From Mobilitalea sp. (GTDB taxonomy: Bacteria > Bacillota_A > Clostridia > Lachnospirales > Lachnospiraceae), in the NCBI GenBank assembly GCA_029974875.1, contig JARKQP010000256.1, positions 1 to 58,852 of the forward strand: a stretch of 58,852 bases of DNA, given 5' to 3'. Position 1 is the first letter of the stretch. The number at the start of each line of letters is the position of its first letter. Positions 25,458 through 35,263 of the stretch are shown piece by piece. The translations under genes and the position numbers were made by a program. Under the pieces are notes generated by a model. It was not told where the DNA came from. It searched no databases and worked only from the letters and a program-made list of their open reading frames with translations.

Positions 25458-25585
25458 TGGAGTTTTCGAAGCCATAGACCAATTACGCAACCAAACATAA
25501 CATAATCCCATGATAAATTGTTAACTTTAGTTGGTGGAATAGAAGTTATAATAGTGATAAATTTGTATCTGGAGGTAGGAAGAAT

Positions 25586-26017
25586 ATGATAAGTACGAAC
25601 TTACAAACTTTGCGGAAGAAGAATAGATTAACCCAGGAAGAAGTAGCCGAGAAAATAAATGTCTCAAGACAGGCTGTGGCAAAATGGGAAAATGGAGAGA
25701 CAACGCCGGATATCAATAACTGTGTTGCCCTGGCAAATTTATATAATGTAAAAGTAGATGATCTGATCAATTACACGGATAACAGCCACGGGGCATTCAT
25801 CCCCCCAAAGGGCAAGCATATATTTGGCACAGTGACCATGGGAGAACGTGGACAGATAGTGATTCCAAAAAAAGCCAGGGACATCTTTGGCTTAAAGCCG
25901 GGTGATGATTTAATCGTGCTGGGAGATGAGGAGCATGGGATTGCCATCATGAAGGCAGAAGGGTTCCTAACGGCTCTTGATACGATGAAGAAATTTGTAA
26001 GCAAGATTGAGGAATAA
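25586..26017 (+). CDS. XRE-type HTH regulator with C-terminal AbrB/SpoVT domain
   Basis: The 143-residue product has a Cro/CI helix-turn-helix (about residues 6-60, LTQEEVAEKINVSRQAVAKWENG). A SpoVT/AbrB swapped-hairpin domain follows (about 80-125, VTMGERGQIVIPKKARDIFGLKPGDDLIVLGDE). The fusion gives two DNA-binding modules in one chain. It precedes an ABC exporter by 34 bp and probably controls that operon. GGAGGTAGG before the ATG fixes the start. The effector is unknown. Confidence 0.85.
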   Translation: MISTNLQTLRKKNRLTQEEVAEKINVSRQAVAKWENGETTPDINNCVALANLYNVKVDDLINYTDNSHGAFIPPKGKHIFGTVTMGERGQIVIPKKARDIFGLKPGDDLIVLGDEEHGIAIMKAEGFLTALDTMKKFVSKIEE

Positions 26018-26051
26018 AGAAAATAAAAAAATAAAAAGTGGAGGGGCTCAG

Positions 26052-26771
26052 ATGTTGGCAATTGAAACAAAGGGGCTGTCAAAGAAATTTGATGGGAAAA
26101 CGGCCGTGAAACGATTAAATCTGGAAATCAAGGAGGGAGAATTATTCTCACTACTGGGTGTCAACGGCGCAGGTAAAACAACTACAATACGAATGCTGTC
26201 AGGACTGTCCAAACCAAGCGAGGGGGATGCATTTATTTTTGGGAATAGTATTCTCCATAAGCTCCAGGAGGTAAAAAGGACAATTAATTTATCCCCACAG
26301 GAGACGGCTATCGCAATGAATCTCACCGTAAGGGAGAACCTGCTGTTGATGGCTGAAATCTATGGCTTTGCGAAAGAGAAGGCAGGGGCTAAGGTGGAGG
26401 AAGTGATAGGGCTGTTCTCACTGGAAGAGGTAGCAGATATGAAGGCTTCTATCCTTTCCGGAGGCTGGCAGAGAAGACTTAGCATAGCGATGGCCTTAAT
26501 TACGGAACCCAAAGTGCTGTTTCTCGATGAGCCGACCTTAGGTCTGGATGTCCTGGCCAGACGGGAGCTATGGAAGATTATCATGGACTTAAAAGGAAGG
26601 ATAACAATCATTCTTACCACTCACTATATGGAAGAATCGGAGGTTCTATCGGACCGGATCGGGGTCATGATGAAGGGGGAGGTAAAGGCAACCGGTACCC
26701 TGGAGGAGTTGAAGGCTTCGACGGGCAAGGAAAATCTCGAGGAAGCTTTTGTAGCAATTGTAGAGGGGTAG
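26052..26771 (+). CDS. ABC transporter ATP-binding protein (exporter type)
   Basis: The 239-residue ATPase has Walker A GVNGAGKTTT, signature LSGGWQRRLSIAMAL (Trp replaces the usual Gln after SGG), Walker B VLFLDEPTLGLDV and switch His in LTTHYMEE. It belongs to the drug/lipid exporter (CcmA/NatA-like) branch and powers the permease encoded next. GGAGGGGCTCAG before the ATG at 26052 overrules the longer open frame from 26007. The upstream HTH-AbrB gene suggests dedicated control. Confidence 0.9.
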   Translation: MLAIETKGLSKKFDGKTAVKRLNLEIKEGELFSLLGVNGAGKTTTIRMLSGLSKPSEGDAFIFGNSILHKLQEVKRTINLSPQETAIAMNLTVRENLLLMAEIYGFAKEKAGAKVEEVIGLFSLEEVADMKASILSGGWQRRLSIAMALITEPKVLFLDEPTLGLDVLARRELWKIIMDLKGRITIILTTHYMEESEVLSDRIGVMMKGEVKATGTLEELKASTGKENLEEAFVAIVEG

Positions 26772-26773
26772 GA

Positions 26774-27547
26774 ATGGAGAATAAGATGAGAATCAGAGTA
26801 TTTGCAATAAGAAATATTAAGGAAATATTGAGGGAGCCACTCAGCTATATCTTCTGCCTGGGATTCCCAATCGTTATGCTGGTGATTATGACCATTGTAA
26901 ATGAAAGTATACCTGCAGAGGCACATATGACCTTGTTCCAGATACAGAACTTAGGGCCGGGAATTGCGGTATTCAGTCTGACCTTTACGATGCTGTTTAC
27001 CTGTCTGTCCATCTCAAAGGACAGGGCAAATACATTTTTGGTCAGGTTATATGCCTCTCCGATGAAGGATGTAGATTTCATTACCGGCTATACGGCACCG
27101 TTGCTGATCATTGCGGTTGCCCAATGTATCATCACCTTCTTAGCCTGTGCGGTGATTGGCATCTTCAACGATTATACCTTTAATCTGGGAAATATTTTGT
27201 TTGCAATATTGATTTTACTGCCCAGCATGATTTTATTCATTGGGTTTGGACTTTTGTTCGGTACCCTATTTAGTGAAAAGTCGGCACCGGGGCTCTGCTC
27301 TATTATCATATCCGTTGCGGGAATGCTTGGCGGAATTTGGATGGATGTGGACGCTCTGGGCGGAGCCTTTGCAGGGGCTTGCAAGGCAATGCCATTTTAC
27401 CATGGGGTTAAGGCGGCAAAATTAGCGGTAAATGGTGATTATGCCGGGGTTGGAAAACCGTTGTTGGTAATATGCGTATATGCAGTAGTAATTTATGTGC
27501 TGGCAGTATTAGCATTCCGTAAGAAAATGCAGGTGGACCTGAGGTAA
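26774..27547 (+). CDS. ABC-2 type transporter permease
   Basis: The 257-residue membrane protein starts MENKMRIRVFAIRNIKEILREPLSY, the usual amphipathic entry of ABC-2 permeases. It has about six spans, including LYIFCLGFPIVMLVIM-like and ILLPSMILFIGFGLLFGTLF segments. GAGGGGTAGGA precedes its ATG, 2 bp after the ATPase stop. Together the pair forms an exporter. The substrate, a drug, peptide or lipid, cannot be told from sequence. Its stop lies 9 bp from the convergent hydrolase gene, with no obvious terminator between. Confidence 0.85.
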   Translation: MENKMRIRVFAIRNIKEILREPLSYIFCLGFPIVMLVIMTIVNESIPAEAHMTLFQIQNLGPGIAVFSLTFTMLFTCLSISKDRANTFLVRLYASPMKDVDFITGYTAPLLIIAVAQCIITFLACAVIGIFNDYTFNLGNILFAILILLPSMILFIGFGLLFGTLFSEKSAPGLCSIIISVAGMLGGIWMDVDALGGAFAGACKAMPFYHGVKAAKLAVNGDYAGVGKPLLVICVYAVVIYVLAVLAFRKKMQVDLR

Positions 27548-27556
27548 GCTATGGAA

Positions 27557-28321
27557 TTATATCAAATTCTCCATAACCCAGGGGTAGCAAAGCTCCCTTT
27601 TTGTGACTAGCTCCGAGTGACCTAATCCGTCAAACACTTTTGTCTCAATTCTATGCTTTTTTAATTCTGCTTTATTATTTTCAAGATTGATTAACACCGC
27701 TTTGTTATCCTTTGTACCGGAATAGATAGCAAGCGGTGATTTTATTTGATCAATGCTAACGCCCTTCCAGTGCGTCCAAGCCCGGAACTGGGCGATCCAT
27801 AGATCTAGGTCTGTATTTTGGATCCAGTCAAGCTCTTCGCCGGAAACCTTTAGGTTCCCCAGCTCTCCTGCTTTTTTCTTAGCATTGAAGGAGCCATATT
27901 CTTTAATCCAAGCCGGAACTATTTTCTTAAAAAAACGGTCACCAAACATTGCACTTGCAAGCACGGCCTTACGGATCGGAAGCTGGTGAGCCAGAGCCTG
28001 AAGACCGATGGTTGCGCCATAAGAATGTCCAAAATAATAAAATTCGCGGAAGCCGCAGGCTTTTATGACACATTGGATATCCTCCAGGATATGGCTGATG
28101 GAATAAAAGTCAGGATCGTAGGATGTATCGCTCTCCCCATTACCGCGTATATCCATGGCGATAACAGTAAAATGCGCTTGGAACGCATCAATCCATCCAA
28201 GCTCCTGCCAGAGCCCCTTTGAATGGCCTGAGCCATGGACGAGTAATAAGGGTGCGCCATCGCCCGTAATGCTATATGCAATTTTTGCACCATCGGAGGA
28301 AAAGATATAATTGGTATCCAT
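27557..28321 (-). CDS. Alpha/beta hydrolase
   Basis: The 254-residue product has the alpha/beta hydrolase fold. An oxyanion-region motif LLVHGSGHS is followed by DIRGNGESD, the nucleophile elbow FGHSYGAT, a late acid near SGTKDN and the catalytic histidine in DGLGHSEL. Its substrate is unknown. An open frame extends to 28363, but GCAGGTAG precedes the ATG at 28321 and nothing resembling a ribosome site precedes the longer start. It has no signal peptide, so it acts in the cytoplasm. It is convergent with the ABC exporter genes and shows no operon partner. Confidence 0.8.
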   Translation of the reverse strand: MDTNYIFSSDGAKIAYSITGDGAPLLLVHGSGHSKGLWQELGWIDAFQAHFTVIAMDIRGNGESDTSYDPDFYSISHILEDIQCVIKACGFREFYYFGHSYGATIGLQALAHQLPIRKAVLASAMFGDRFFKKIVPAWIKEYGSFNAKKKAGELGNLKVSGEELDWIQNTDLDLWIAQFRAWTHWKGVSIDQIKSPLAIYSGTKDNKAVLINLENNKAELKKHRIETKVFDGLGHSELVTKRELCYPWVMENLI

Positions 28322-28554
28322 GGGATCTACCTGCCTTTCTGCTATATGGTCGGAATCAGACATAAACAGAGGTTATATTTTTTATGTAATCAATGGTAAT
28401 ACAGCGGGAGGGGGAAGTCAACCTTATTAATATAGGTTGTATCTTTGGAAATTAATATAGATTGATGCTTGACGTTTGAGACACATTGTTATATAAAGTA
28501 GAGAGGTAAACAAGGATTTGTTATTATGTTATTATATATATAGAAGGATTGTCT

Positions 28555-28722
28555 GGAAGATCAGGGATGTCTAGGAGATCAGGGATGTCTGGAAGATCAG
28601 GGACTGTTTGGAAGGGCAGGATTATTTGGAAGATCGGAGCTTTGTTTGTAAAAGCAGGGATTATATGGAGGGACAGGAATGCATAGAAGGGCAAGAAGTA
28701 TTTGGAAAGGTAAGGGTTATTT
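28555..28722 (+). repeat. Nine degenerate 18-20 bp tandem repeats
   Basis: Purine-rich units of the form GGAAGATCAGGGATGTCT run without spacers from 28555 to 28722 and stop 3 bp before the start codon at 28726. The first three units are close copies, and later ones drift. Each unit carries a GGAG/GAAGG/CAGGG string resembling a ribosome site. The remainder of the gap (28364-28554) is AT-rich and I see no gene in it. Confidence 0.75.
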
Positions 28723-28725
28723 AAT

Positions 28726-29658
28726 ATGGAATTAAGTATCCTGCTGTTTTGGCAGATGTTGTCTATGATGTTAATGATTTTGATGGGCTTTGCCATTGTG
28801 AAGCTTGGGGTCGTAAAAAGTGGGCAAAGCTCCCTGCTTTCTGCCATAGCACTGTATATTATCGTGCCCTGTATGGTAATTGATGCCTTCCAGATTGACT
28901 ATACGCCGGAGAAATTTAGCAGCCTTATGCTTGCAGCGGTCTTTGCTTTTATCATGCACCTGGTTTTTATCTGGATTTCAAAGCCTTTAGAGAAAACGCT
29001 ACATATCAATGTAATTGAAAAATGTTCCCTGATCTACTCAAATGGTGGGAATTTAATCATACCCCTGGTTAGTGTCCTGTTGGGACAGGATCAGGTCTTT
29101 TATTGCTGCGCCTTTATTGTAGTCCAGCTGTGTTTTTTCTGGACTCATGCGGTATCCGCCATCGGTGGCAGGAGGCAGATGAACATTAAAAAAATTGTGG
29201 CCAATCCGAATATATTATCGGCGGTGGTGGGGCTGCTCCTGTTCTTCACGAATACCAGGTTACCTGGAATCCTTGGAACCACAGTGAAATCGGTTGGTAG
29301 CACGATTGGGCCTGTATGCATGATTATGATTGGAATGATTATGGCAGAAGCTGATTTAAAAAGAACCTTTTTATCGAAGCGGAATTGGCTTGTTTGTGCC
29401 GGACGCCTTATCATCTATCCGTCCCTGATGATCCTGGTACTGTTTGTTACAAGGGTCACCCATATCATTCCCTTTGCCAAGGATATACTTATGATTCTCT
29501 TTCTGGCAATCGGGGCTCCCGCGGCAGCGACCGTTACCCAGATGGCAGACCTGTTTGACAATGATGCACAGCGTGCCGGAGCAATCAATGTGATGTCGGT
29601 GATTCTGAGCATTATTACGCTTCCGCTGATGCTGGAGCTTTACCAGCTGGTACTTTAA
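28726..29658 (+). CDS. AEC family transporter (auxin efflux carrier-like)
   Basis: The 310-residue membrane protein has about ten hydrophobic segments in two inverted sets, the layout of the AEC/bile-acid-transporter-like fold. Family marks include GFAIVKLGVVKSGQ near residue 20, the CSLIYSNGGNLIIPLV core helix, and AIGAPAAATVTQMADLFDND near the end. Bacterial members move malate or other organic acids. The substrate here is unknown. It is monocistronic, behind the tandem repeat array. AAGGTAAGGG is the nearest ribosome-site-like string. Confidence 0.85.
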   Translation: MELSILLFWQMLSMMLMILMGFAIVKLGVVKSGQSSLLSAIALYIIVPCMVIDAFQIDYTPEKFSSLMLAAVFAFIMHLVFIWISKPLEKTLHINVIEKCSLIYSNGGNLIIPLVSVLLGQDQVFYCCAFIVVQLCFFWTHAVSAIGGRRQMNIKKIVANPNILSAVVGLLLFFTNTRLPGILGTTVKSVGSTIGPVCMIMIGMIMAEADLKRTFLSKRNWLVCAGRLIIYPSLMILVLFVTRVTHIIPFAKDILMILFLAIGAPAAATVTQMADLFDNDAQRAGAINVMSVILSIITLPLMLELYQLVL

Positions 29659-29809
29659 ATCTGACAAAACAGCTTGCCACTCATCCCAATCATAGATTAT
29701 AATTAAGAAAATATTTTATAGATAACAAATCTACTATTTCAAATATAAAATAAATGATAGAATAAATTTAATTGATAGAAGGTCTAGAGATAGAAAGGTG
29801 GTTGTTGCC

Positions 29810-30808
29810 ATGAGAGAAACCCTGCGTGATAAATGTAGCTTATACGCAGATAATTACTTAAAGCTGAAACAGGCATTCAAATGGGAATATACAGAAAATA
29901 ACCGACTGGGAGCGCTGCTTTATACAATGGAGGACCGCCCGGTGGATGTGGCGGGAATTAAGGGCTGCCGTGAATTGATTAAAGCGAGCACCGGTATCTT
30001 TTCCCAATTTAAGGACGTTACGAACTTTACGGTCTCTGTCATGCTGTCACTGAAGGCGGAGCCTGATATTAAGATCCGGGATGCAATCAAAATTTATGAT
30101 GCATTAAAGGAAGAGGGCATGCACTCCTCTGCATATCTTGTGCTGGCTGCAGTTTCCATTGCCTTTTATTCGGAGCCGGAGCAGTACCGGGGGTATGTGG
30201 CGCGGGCAAAGAGCTTTTATGATGCCACGAAAGCGGAGCACCGTTTCATTACTTCAGTCGACGATTATACTTTTGCCGCCTTGCTGGCATTATCGGATAA
30301 GGAGGTTGGGCCGGCAATCCGGGAGATTGAGGACAGCTATCTCTGGCTAAAGGAGGAATTCCGTAGCGCCAATGCAGTTTGGTCCCTGTCCCAGGTGCTT
30401 TCCTTCAGCGGGGAGGGTACGCAGGTAAAAGGTAAGCGGGTCGTTGACCTATACCAGGCATTAAAGGTAAGGGGCTGCAAATTTGGACTGTATACGGAGC
30501 TTCCTTTCCTGGGTATCGTATCCCTGCTTGCCCGGGAAATAAACACGGTAGCTGATGAAATTGTAGAGGCAGATAATTACTTGAGGAATATGAAAGGCTT
30601 TGGCAATTGGTCCATAACAGCAAGGGAGCGTCTGATGTTCGCCGCCGCTTTAGTTTGTGACGACTTCCTTGCAGATGTAAAGAAAGGAACCGTTGAAGTG
30701 GCATTATCAAGCACTACGGCCGCACTTTTACTTGCCCAGCAGGCGGCAACAATCGCTGCAACATCCGCAATCATAACAACAACAGCCGCTTCTTCCGCAT
30801 CCACCTGA
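29810..30808 (+). CDS. DUF4003 family protein
   Basis: This 332-residue helical protein, probably cytoplasmic, reads as a DUF4003 member: N-terminal YLKLKQAFKWEY, TNFTVSVMLSLKAEPD, AEHRFITSVDDYTFAALLA and FGNWSITARERLMFAAALV. Members are common in Clostridia and lack a known biochemical role. The C-terminus is unusual, with a hydrophobic Ala/Thr-rich run (ALLLAQQAATIAATSAIITT). AAAGGTGG lies 8 nt before the ATG at 29810, so the four extra codons upstream are not used. A hairpin with arms TTTATGGA/TCCATAAA follows at about 30812-30847. Confidence 0.75.
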   Translation: MRETLRDKCSLYADNYLKLKQAFKWEYTENNRLGALLYTMEDRPVDVAGIKGCRELIKASTGIFSQFKDVTNFTVSVMLSLKAEPDIKIRDAIKIYDALKEEGMHSSAYLVLAAVSIAFYSEPEQYRGYVARAKSFYDATKAEHRFITSVDDYTFAALLALSDKEVGPAIREIEDSYLWLKEEFRSANAVWSLSQVLSFSGEGTQVKGKRVVDLYQALKVRGCKFGLYTELPFLGIVSLLAREINTVADEIVEADNYLRNMKGFGNWSITARERLMFAAALVCDDFLADVKKGTVEVALSSTTAALLLAQQAATIAATSAIITTTAASSAST

Positions 30809-31085
30809 TATTTTATGGAGCATTGTGGAACAATACAGTCCATAAAGTTAGTTCTTAACCACAAAAAAGACATATTTAAAAATTATCATTGTTGTTGGAA
30901 ACAAGAAGCATGAAATAATATAAAATACGGATAAATCAGTTGAATTTAGAAAGGCTGATCCCGGCGCCAAATTCCTGGAATACCTCAACCCATCCGAAGA
31001 ACATTAAAGGATATGCTTTTTGCAGAAGGCTATGGTACGGAAACTGTTATTCCGGGAGCTTTACGCTGGGATCAAGGTTATCATT

Positions 31086-31652
31086 ATGCATATTATTGTA
31101 GGTTTAGGAAACCCGACGGACAAATACCAGGCTACCAGGCATAATATAGGCTGGGATGCGATTACAAGAATTTCGGATGACTACGGGATTCCCTTGGATT
31201 TTAAAAAGCATAAGGCAATCTGCGGGAAAGGACATATCGCGGGTGAGAAGGTAGTCCTTGCCCAGCCCGTTACTTATATGAACCTCAGCGGGGAGAGTGT
31301 AAGGGAGCTGATGGATTTTTACAAGGTAAGCCCGGAGGAGGTCATCATAATCTATGACGATGTCAGCCTGGAGGTTGGCCAGCTGCGGCTTAGGACAAAG
31401 GGCAGTGCCGGCGGGCACAATGGGATTAAAAGCATTATCAGCCATCTGGGGACGAATGAATTCCCAAGAATTAAGATCGGGGTCGGAGATAAGCCAAAGG
31501 GCTGGGATCTGGCGGACTATGTGCTCTCAAGGTTTGTACCGGAGGAACAGGTAACTGTGAGGGATGCATTAAAGGATGCCTCGGATGCAGTAAAGGCGAT
31601 TCTTACAGATGGCATAGATGCGGCCATGAACCAGTATAATAAAAAGAAGTAA
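31086..31652 (+). CDS. pth: Peptidyl-tRNA hydrolase
   Basis: The 188-residue enzyme releases peptides from drop-off peptidyl-tRNA. Its conserved residues are visible: VGLGNP at the start (Asn9-10 region), the catalytic histidine in TRHNIGWDA, TYMNLSGES, and IIYDDVSLEVGQLRLR with the catalytic-site Asp, then GSAGGHNGIKSI. Its length matches the family. The open frame extends upstream to 31020, but the conserved MHIIVGLGNP start identifies 31086, with AAGG nearby. It forms an operon with mfd (33 bp gap), a pairing found widely in Firmicutes. Confidence 0.95.
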   Translation: MHIIVGLGNPTDKYQATRHNIGWDAITRISDDYGIPLDFKKHKAICGKGHIAGEKVVLAQPVTYMNLSGESVRELMDFYKVSPEEVIIIYDDVSLEVGQLRLRTKGSAGGHNGIKSIISHLGTNEFPRIKIGVGDKPKGWDLADYVLSRFVPEEQVTVRDALKDASDAVKAILTDGIDAAMNQYNKKK

Positions 31653-31684
31653 GAGAGTTCGTTTTTAATCAGGAGGAAGGGCTT

Positions 31685-34600
31685 TTGAAAACGTTTATAG
31701 CTCCTTTGACAGAGTTAAAGGAATTTAATGATATACGGGAAAACATAAAAATGAAAACCCTGCCGGTACAAGTGACCGGCTGTATTGATTCCCAAAAGTG
31801 CCACCTGATCCATGGGTTAGGGGAAGGCTTCAAATACCGGGTCATCGTCACCTATAATGATCTTAAGGCAAAGGAAATCTATGAGGATTACCGCCTTTAT
31901 GATAAGGATGTATTGATCTATCCGGCGAAGGATATCATTTTCTATAGTGCTGATATCCATGGAAATGCCATTGTCAGGGATCGTTTGAAGGTGCTGAGGA
32001 GGCTGATCGAGAGGCAGGATACAACTATAATTGTATCCCTGGACGGCGGTATGGACAGACTCCTGCCCTTGCCTATGATGAAGGAGCGTGTCATAACGGT
32101 CAACCAGTCCTCTATTATCAAGCTCCAGGAGCTTAGTGCAGCCCTGGTCCATCTGGGTTATGAAAGACAGGGACAGGTGGAGGCTCCGGGGGATTTCTCC
32201 ATTCGGGGCGGTATTATCGATATCTTCCCGCTTACGGAGGAGGCTCCATACCGTATCGAGCTGTGGGGGGATGAGATAGATTCCATCCGGACCTTTGATG
32301 TAAGCAGCCAGCGTTCCATTGAGCAGGTGGACAGTGTGGTAATCTACCCGGCGGCGGAGATCATACCGGATGGGAAATGCATCAAGGCTGGCTTAAAAAA
32401 GATTGAAGAGGAAGAGAAAAAATATTATAAAAGCCTGAGGGATGAATTCAAGACGGAGGAAGCGGCAAGAATCCACCAGATTATCGCGGAATTCCGGGAA
32501 AAACTGGAGTCCTTCCCGGGGTCTGTCCCGCTGGAAAGCTATATCAGCTATTTCTATGAGCAGACTGTCAGCTTCTTTCAGTATTTTGATAATGAGGACA
32601 CCATCTTTTTCCTGGATGAACCGGGAAGGCTGGTGGAACGGGGCGAGGTTGTAGAGACGGAATTCCGGGAGGGAATGATCGGCCGTATTGAAAAGGGCTA
32701 TATTCTTCCCGGCCAGATGAACGTGATCTATAGCTATAAGGAAGCGATGGGCATCCTGGCCAACAAAAGCAGCGTATTAATCAGCACCATGGAGGTTAAG
32801 AATAACTTTTATTCCCCGAAGAAGAAATATGATTTTACGGTTCAGACGGTGGCCTCCTACCACAAGAACTTTGATGTGCTGATTAAGGATCTGGAGCGTT
32901 GGAAAAAGAATAAATACAGGGTAATCCTGCTTTCCGGCTCCAGGACGAGGGCGATGCGCCTGAGTGAAGACCTTAGGGAGTATAACCTAAGTGCCTTTTA
33001 CAGCGAGGACATGGACCGCGTGCTGCAAAGCGGGGAAATCATGGTGGCTTACGGCAATCTTCGAAGGGGCTTTGAATATCCGTTAATTAAGCTGGTAGTG
33101 ATTTCGGAAAGTGACATCTTTGGAACCGAGAAAAAGAAGAAGCGTAAGAAACCGGCCTATGAGGGCAATAAGATCCAAAGCTTCACGGAGCTGTCCCCCG
33201 GGGACTACGTGGTGCATGAAAACCATGGCCTCGGTATTTATAAAGGCATTGAAAAGATTGAGGTAGACAAGGTAACAAAGGACTATATTAAAATAGAGTA
33301 TGGCGGTGGAGGCGTGTTGTATGTTCTTGCAACAGGCCTTGATGTGATTCAGAAGTATTCCGGCTCCGAGGGAAGAAAGCCGAAGCTGAACAAGCTAAAT
33401 TCCATCGAATGGAAGAACACGAAGGCAAGGGTCCGCGGTGCCGTGAGGGAGGTAGCCAAGGATCTGGTTGAGCTTTATGCACAGCGCCAGCAGAGGAAAG
33501 GTTATCAGTTTGGAGGGGATACCGTATGGCAGAAGGAATTCGAAGAGGCCTTCCCTTATGAGGAGACCCAGGATCAGCTGGATGCAATCGACGCTGCCAA
33601 GCGGGATATGGAAAGTACCCGGATTATGGACCGCCTGGTATGCGGTGACGTGGGCTACGGTAAGACAGAGATTGCGATCCGTGCGGCCTTTAAGGCGGTA
33701 TCGGACGGGAAGCAGGTGGTAGTATTGGTTCCCACCACAATCCTGGCACAGCAGCATTATAATACCTTTGTGCAGCGTATGATGGATTTTCCCGTAAGCG
33801 TGGATGTGTTGTCGCGCTTCCGCACGCCTGCGGAGCAGAAGAGAACCCTGGAGCGCCTGCACAAGGGCAGCCTGGATATCATCATAGGAACCCACCGTGT
33901 ACTGTCTGCGGATGTGAAATTCAAGAACCTGGGACTTTTAATCGTGGATGAGGAGCAGCGCTTTGGCGTTGGGCATAAGGAAAAGATCAAGCAGCTAAAG
34001 AAGGATGTTGACGTCCTAACCCTGACGGCTACCCCGATTCCAAGGACCCTGCATATGAGCCTGGTCGGAATCCGTGACATGAGTGTCCTGGATGAACCTC
34101 CGGTAGACCGCCTTCCCATCCAGACCTATGTGCTGGAGCATAATGATGAGATCATCCGTGAAGCCATAGTGAGGGAGCTGGCGAGGGGCGGACAGGTTTA
34201 TTATGTATTTAACCGTGTAAACGGTATTGACGAGATTGCTAATGCGGTGGCAAAGCTGGTTCCGGATGCGAATGTGGCCTTTGCCCATGGCCAGATGAAT
34301 GAGCATACCCTGGAAAAAATCATGTTTGAATTTATCTCAGGAGAAATTGATGTACTGGTATCGACTACAATTATTGAGACGGGTCTTGACATTTCCAATG
34401 TAAATACTATGATTATTGATGATGCGGACCGTCTTGGGCTGTCACAGCTTTATCAGCTGCGGGGCCGTGTGGGTCGTTCCAACCGGACTGCCTATGCATT
34501 CTTAATGTACCGCAGGGATAAGATGCTGAAGGAAATTGCGGAGAAAAGGCTCCACGCGATTAAGGAATTTACGGAGCTGGGCTCAGGCTTCAAGATCGCA

Positions 34601-35263
34601 ATGCGCGACCTTGAGATCCGGGGAGCAGGTAATCTGCTTGGAGCGGAGCAGAGCGGGCACATGGAGGCCGTGGGTTATGATCTGTATTGTAAGATGCTCA
34701 ATGAGGCAGTGAAGTCCATGAAGGGAGAGAAGCTTCCGGAGGATTCCTACGAAACCACGGTGGACATGGACATGGATGCGTTTATACCGGCCACTTATAT
34801 TAAGAATGAGATCCAGAAGCTGGATATTTACAAGCGGATTGCAGAAATTGAAAATGAAGAAGAAATGATGGATATGCAGGAGGAGCTGGTGGACCGTTTT
34901 GGCGACATGCCAAGTGCGGTAAACAACCTGCTGAACATAGCGCTGCTAAAGTCAGTCTGCCATTCTGTATATATCGCCGGTGTAGTTCATAAGGGAAATG
35001 AAGTAAAGCTGATGATGTACCCGAAAGCTAGGCTGGCAGTGGGTAAAATACCGGAGCTGGTTGCCAGGCATAAGAATAGCCTTAAGTTTATCCCGCAATC
35101 AAATCCGTATTTCGAGTTTAAGCTGCCGCCCGTGCCAAAGGGAAGAATGGATCATCTGGCAGTGTTTGAACAGCTGATGAAGCTGCTTGAGGATTTTAAG
35201 CTGCTGAAGCTGGAAGAAAAGGAACAAGAAGAAAAGGAGCAAGAGGAAGTAAGGGAAAGCTGA
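31685..35263 (+). CDS. mfd: Transcription-repair coupling factor
   Basis: This 1192-residue motor removes stalled RNA polymerase and recruits nucleotide excision repair. The domain order is complete: a UvrB-like N-terminal module (about residues 1-330), the polymerase-interacting CarD-like domain (about 495-570, LSPGDYVVHENHGLGIYKG), and the RecG-type helicase with Walker A CGDVGYGKTE and the DEEQ box VDEEQRFG. The TRCF C-terminal domain follows. The start is a TTG placed 8 nt after AGGAGG. The C-terminus has an unusual Glu/Lys/Gln-rich extension (EEKEQEEKEQEE). It follows pth and precedes the foldase gene after 190 bp. Confidence 0.96.
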   Translation: MKTFIAPLTELKEFNDIRENIKMKTLPVQVTGCIDSQKCHLIHGLGEGFKYRVIVTYNDLKAKEIYEDYRLYDKDVLIYPAKDIIFYSADIHGNAIVRDRLKVLRRLIERQDTTIIVSLDGGMDRLLPLPMMKERVITVNQSSIIKLQELSAALVHLGYERQGQVEAPGDFSIRGGIIDIFPLTEEAPYRIELWGDEIDSIRTFDVSSQRSIEQVDSVVIYPAAEIIPDGKCIKAGLKKIEEEEKKYYKSLRDEFKTEEAARIHQIIAEFREKLESFPGSVPLESYISYFYEQTVSFFQYFDNEDTIFFLDEPGRLVERGEVVETEFREGMIGRIEKGYILPGQMNVIYSYKEAMGILANKSSVLISTMEVKNNFYSPKKKYDFTVQTVASYHKNFDVLIKDLERWKKNKYRVILLSGSRTRAMRLSEDLREYNLSAFYSEDMDRVLQSGEIMVAYGNLRRGFEYPLIKLVVISESDIFGTEKKKKRKKPAYEGNKIQSFTELSPGDYVVHENHGLGIYKGIEKIEVDKVTKDYIKIEYGGGGVLYVLATGLDVIQKYSGSEGRKPKLNKLNSIEWKNTKARVRGAVREVAKDLVELYAQRQQRKGYQFGGDTVWQKEFEEAFPYEETQDQLDAIDAAKRDMESTRIMDRLVCGDVGYGKTEIAIRAAFKAVSDGKQVVVLVPTTILAQQHYNTFVQRMMDFPVSVDVLSRFRTPAEQKRTLERLHKGSLDIIIGTHRVLSADVKFKNLGLLIVDEEQRFGVGHKEKIKQLKKDVDVLTLTATPIPRTLHMSLVGIRDMSVLDEPPVDRLPIQTYVLEHNDEIIREAIVRELARGGQVYYVFNRVNGIDEIANAVAKLVPDANVAFAHGQMNEHTLEKIMFEFISGEIDVLVSTTIIETGLDISNVNTMIIDDADRLGLSQLYQLRGRVGRSNRTAYAFLMYRRDKMLKEIAEKRLHAIKEFTELGSGFKIAMRDLEIRGAGNLLGAEQSGHMEAVGYDLYCKMLNEAVKSMKGEKLPEDSYETTVDMDMDAFIPATYIKNEIQKLDIYKRIAEIENEEEMMDMQEELVDRFGDMPSAVNNLLNIALLKSVCHSVYIAGVVHKGNEVKLMMYPKARLAVGKIPELVARHKNSLKFIPQSNPYFEFKLPPVPKGRMDHLAVFEQLMKLLEDFKLLKLEEKEQEEKEQEEVRES

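Noticed and set aside
26570..26773. Longer N-terminus for the ABC-2 permease reaching into the ATPase gene
   Set aside because: The extension is the ATPase gene in another frame. GAGGGGTAGGA and MENKMRIRVF mark the true start at 26774.
28555..28722. CRISPR-like array
   Set aside because: Units are 18-20 bp, degenerate and directly abutting without spacers, and no cas genes are present.
31669..35263. Many minus-strand open frames inside mfd
   Set aside because: mfd is intact with all domains. The opposite-strand frames have no ribosome sites or domains.
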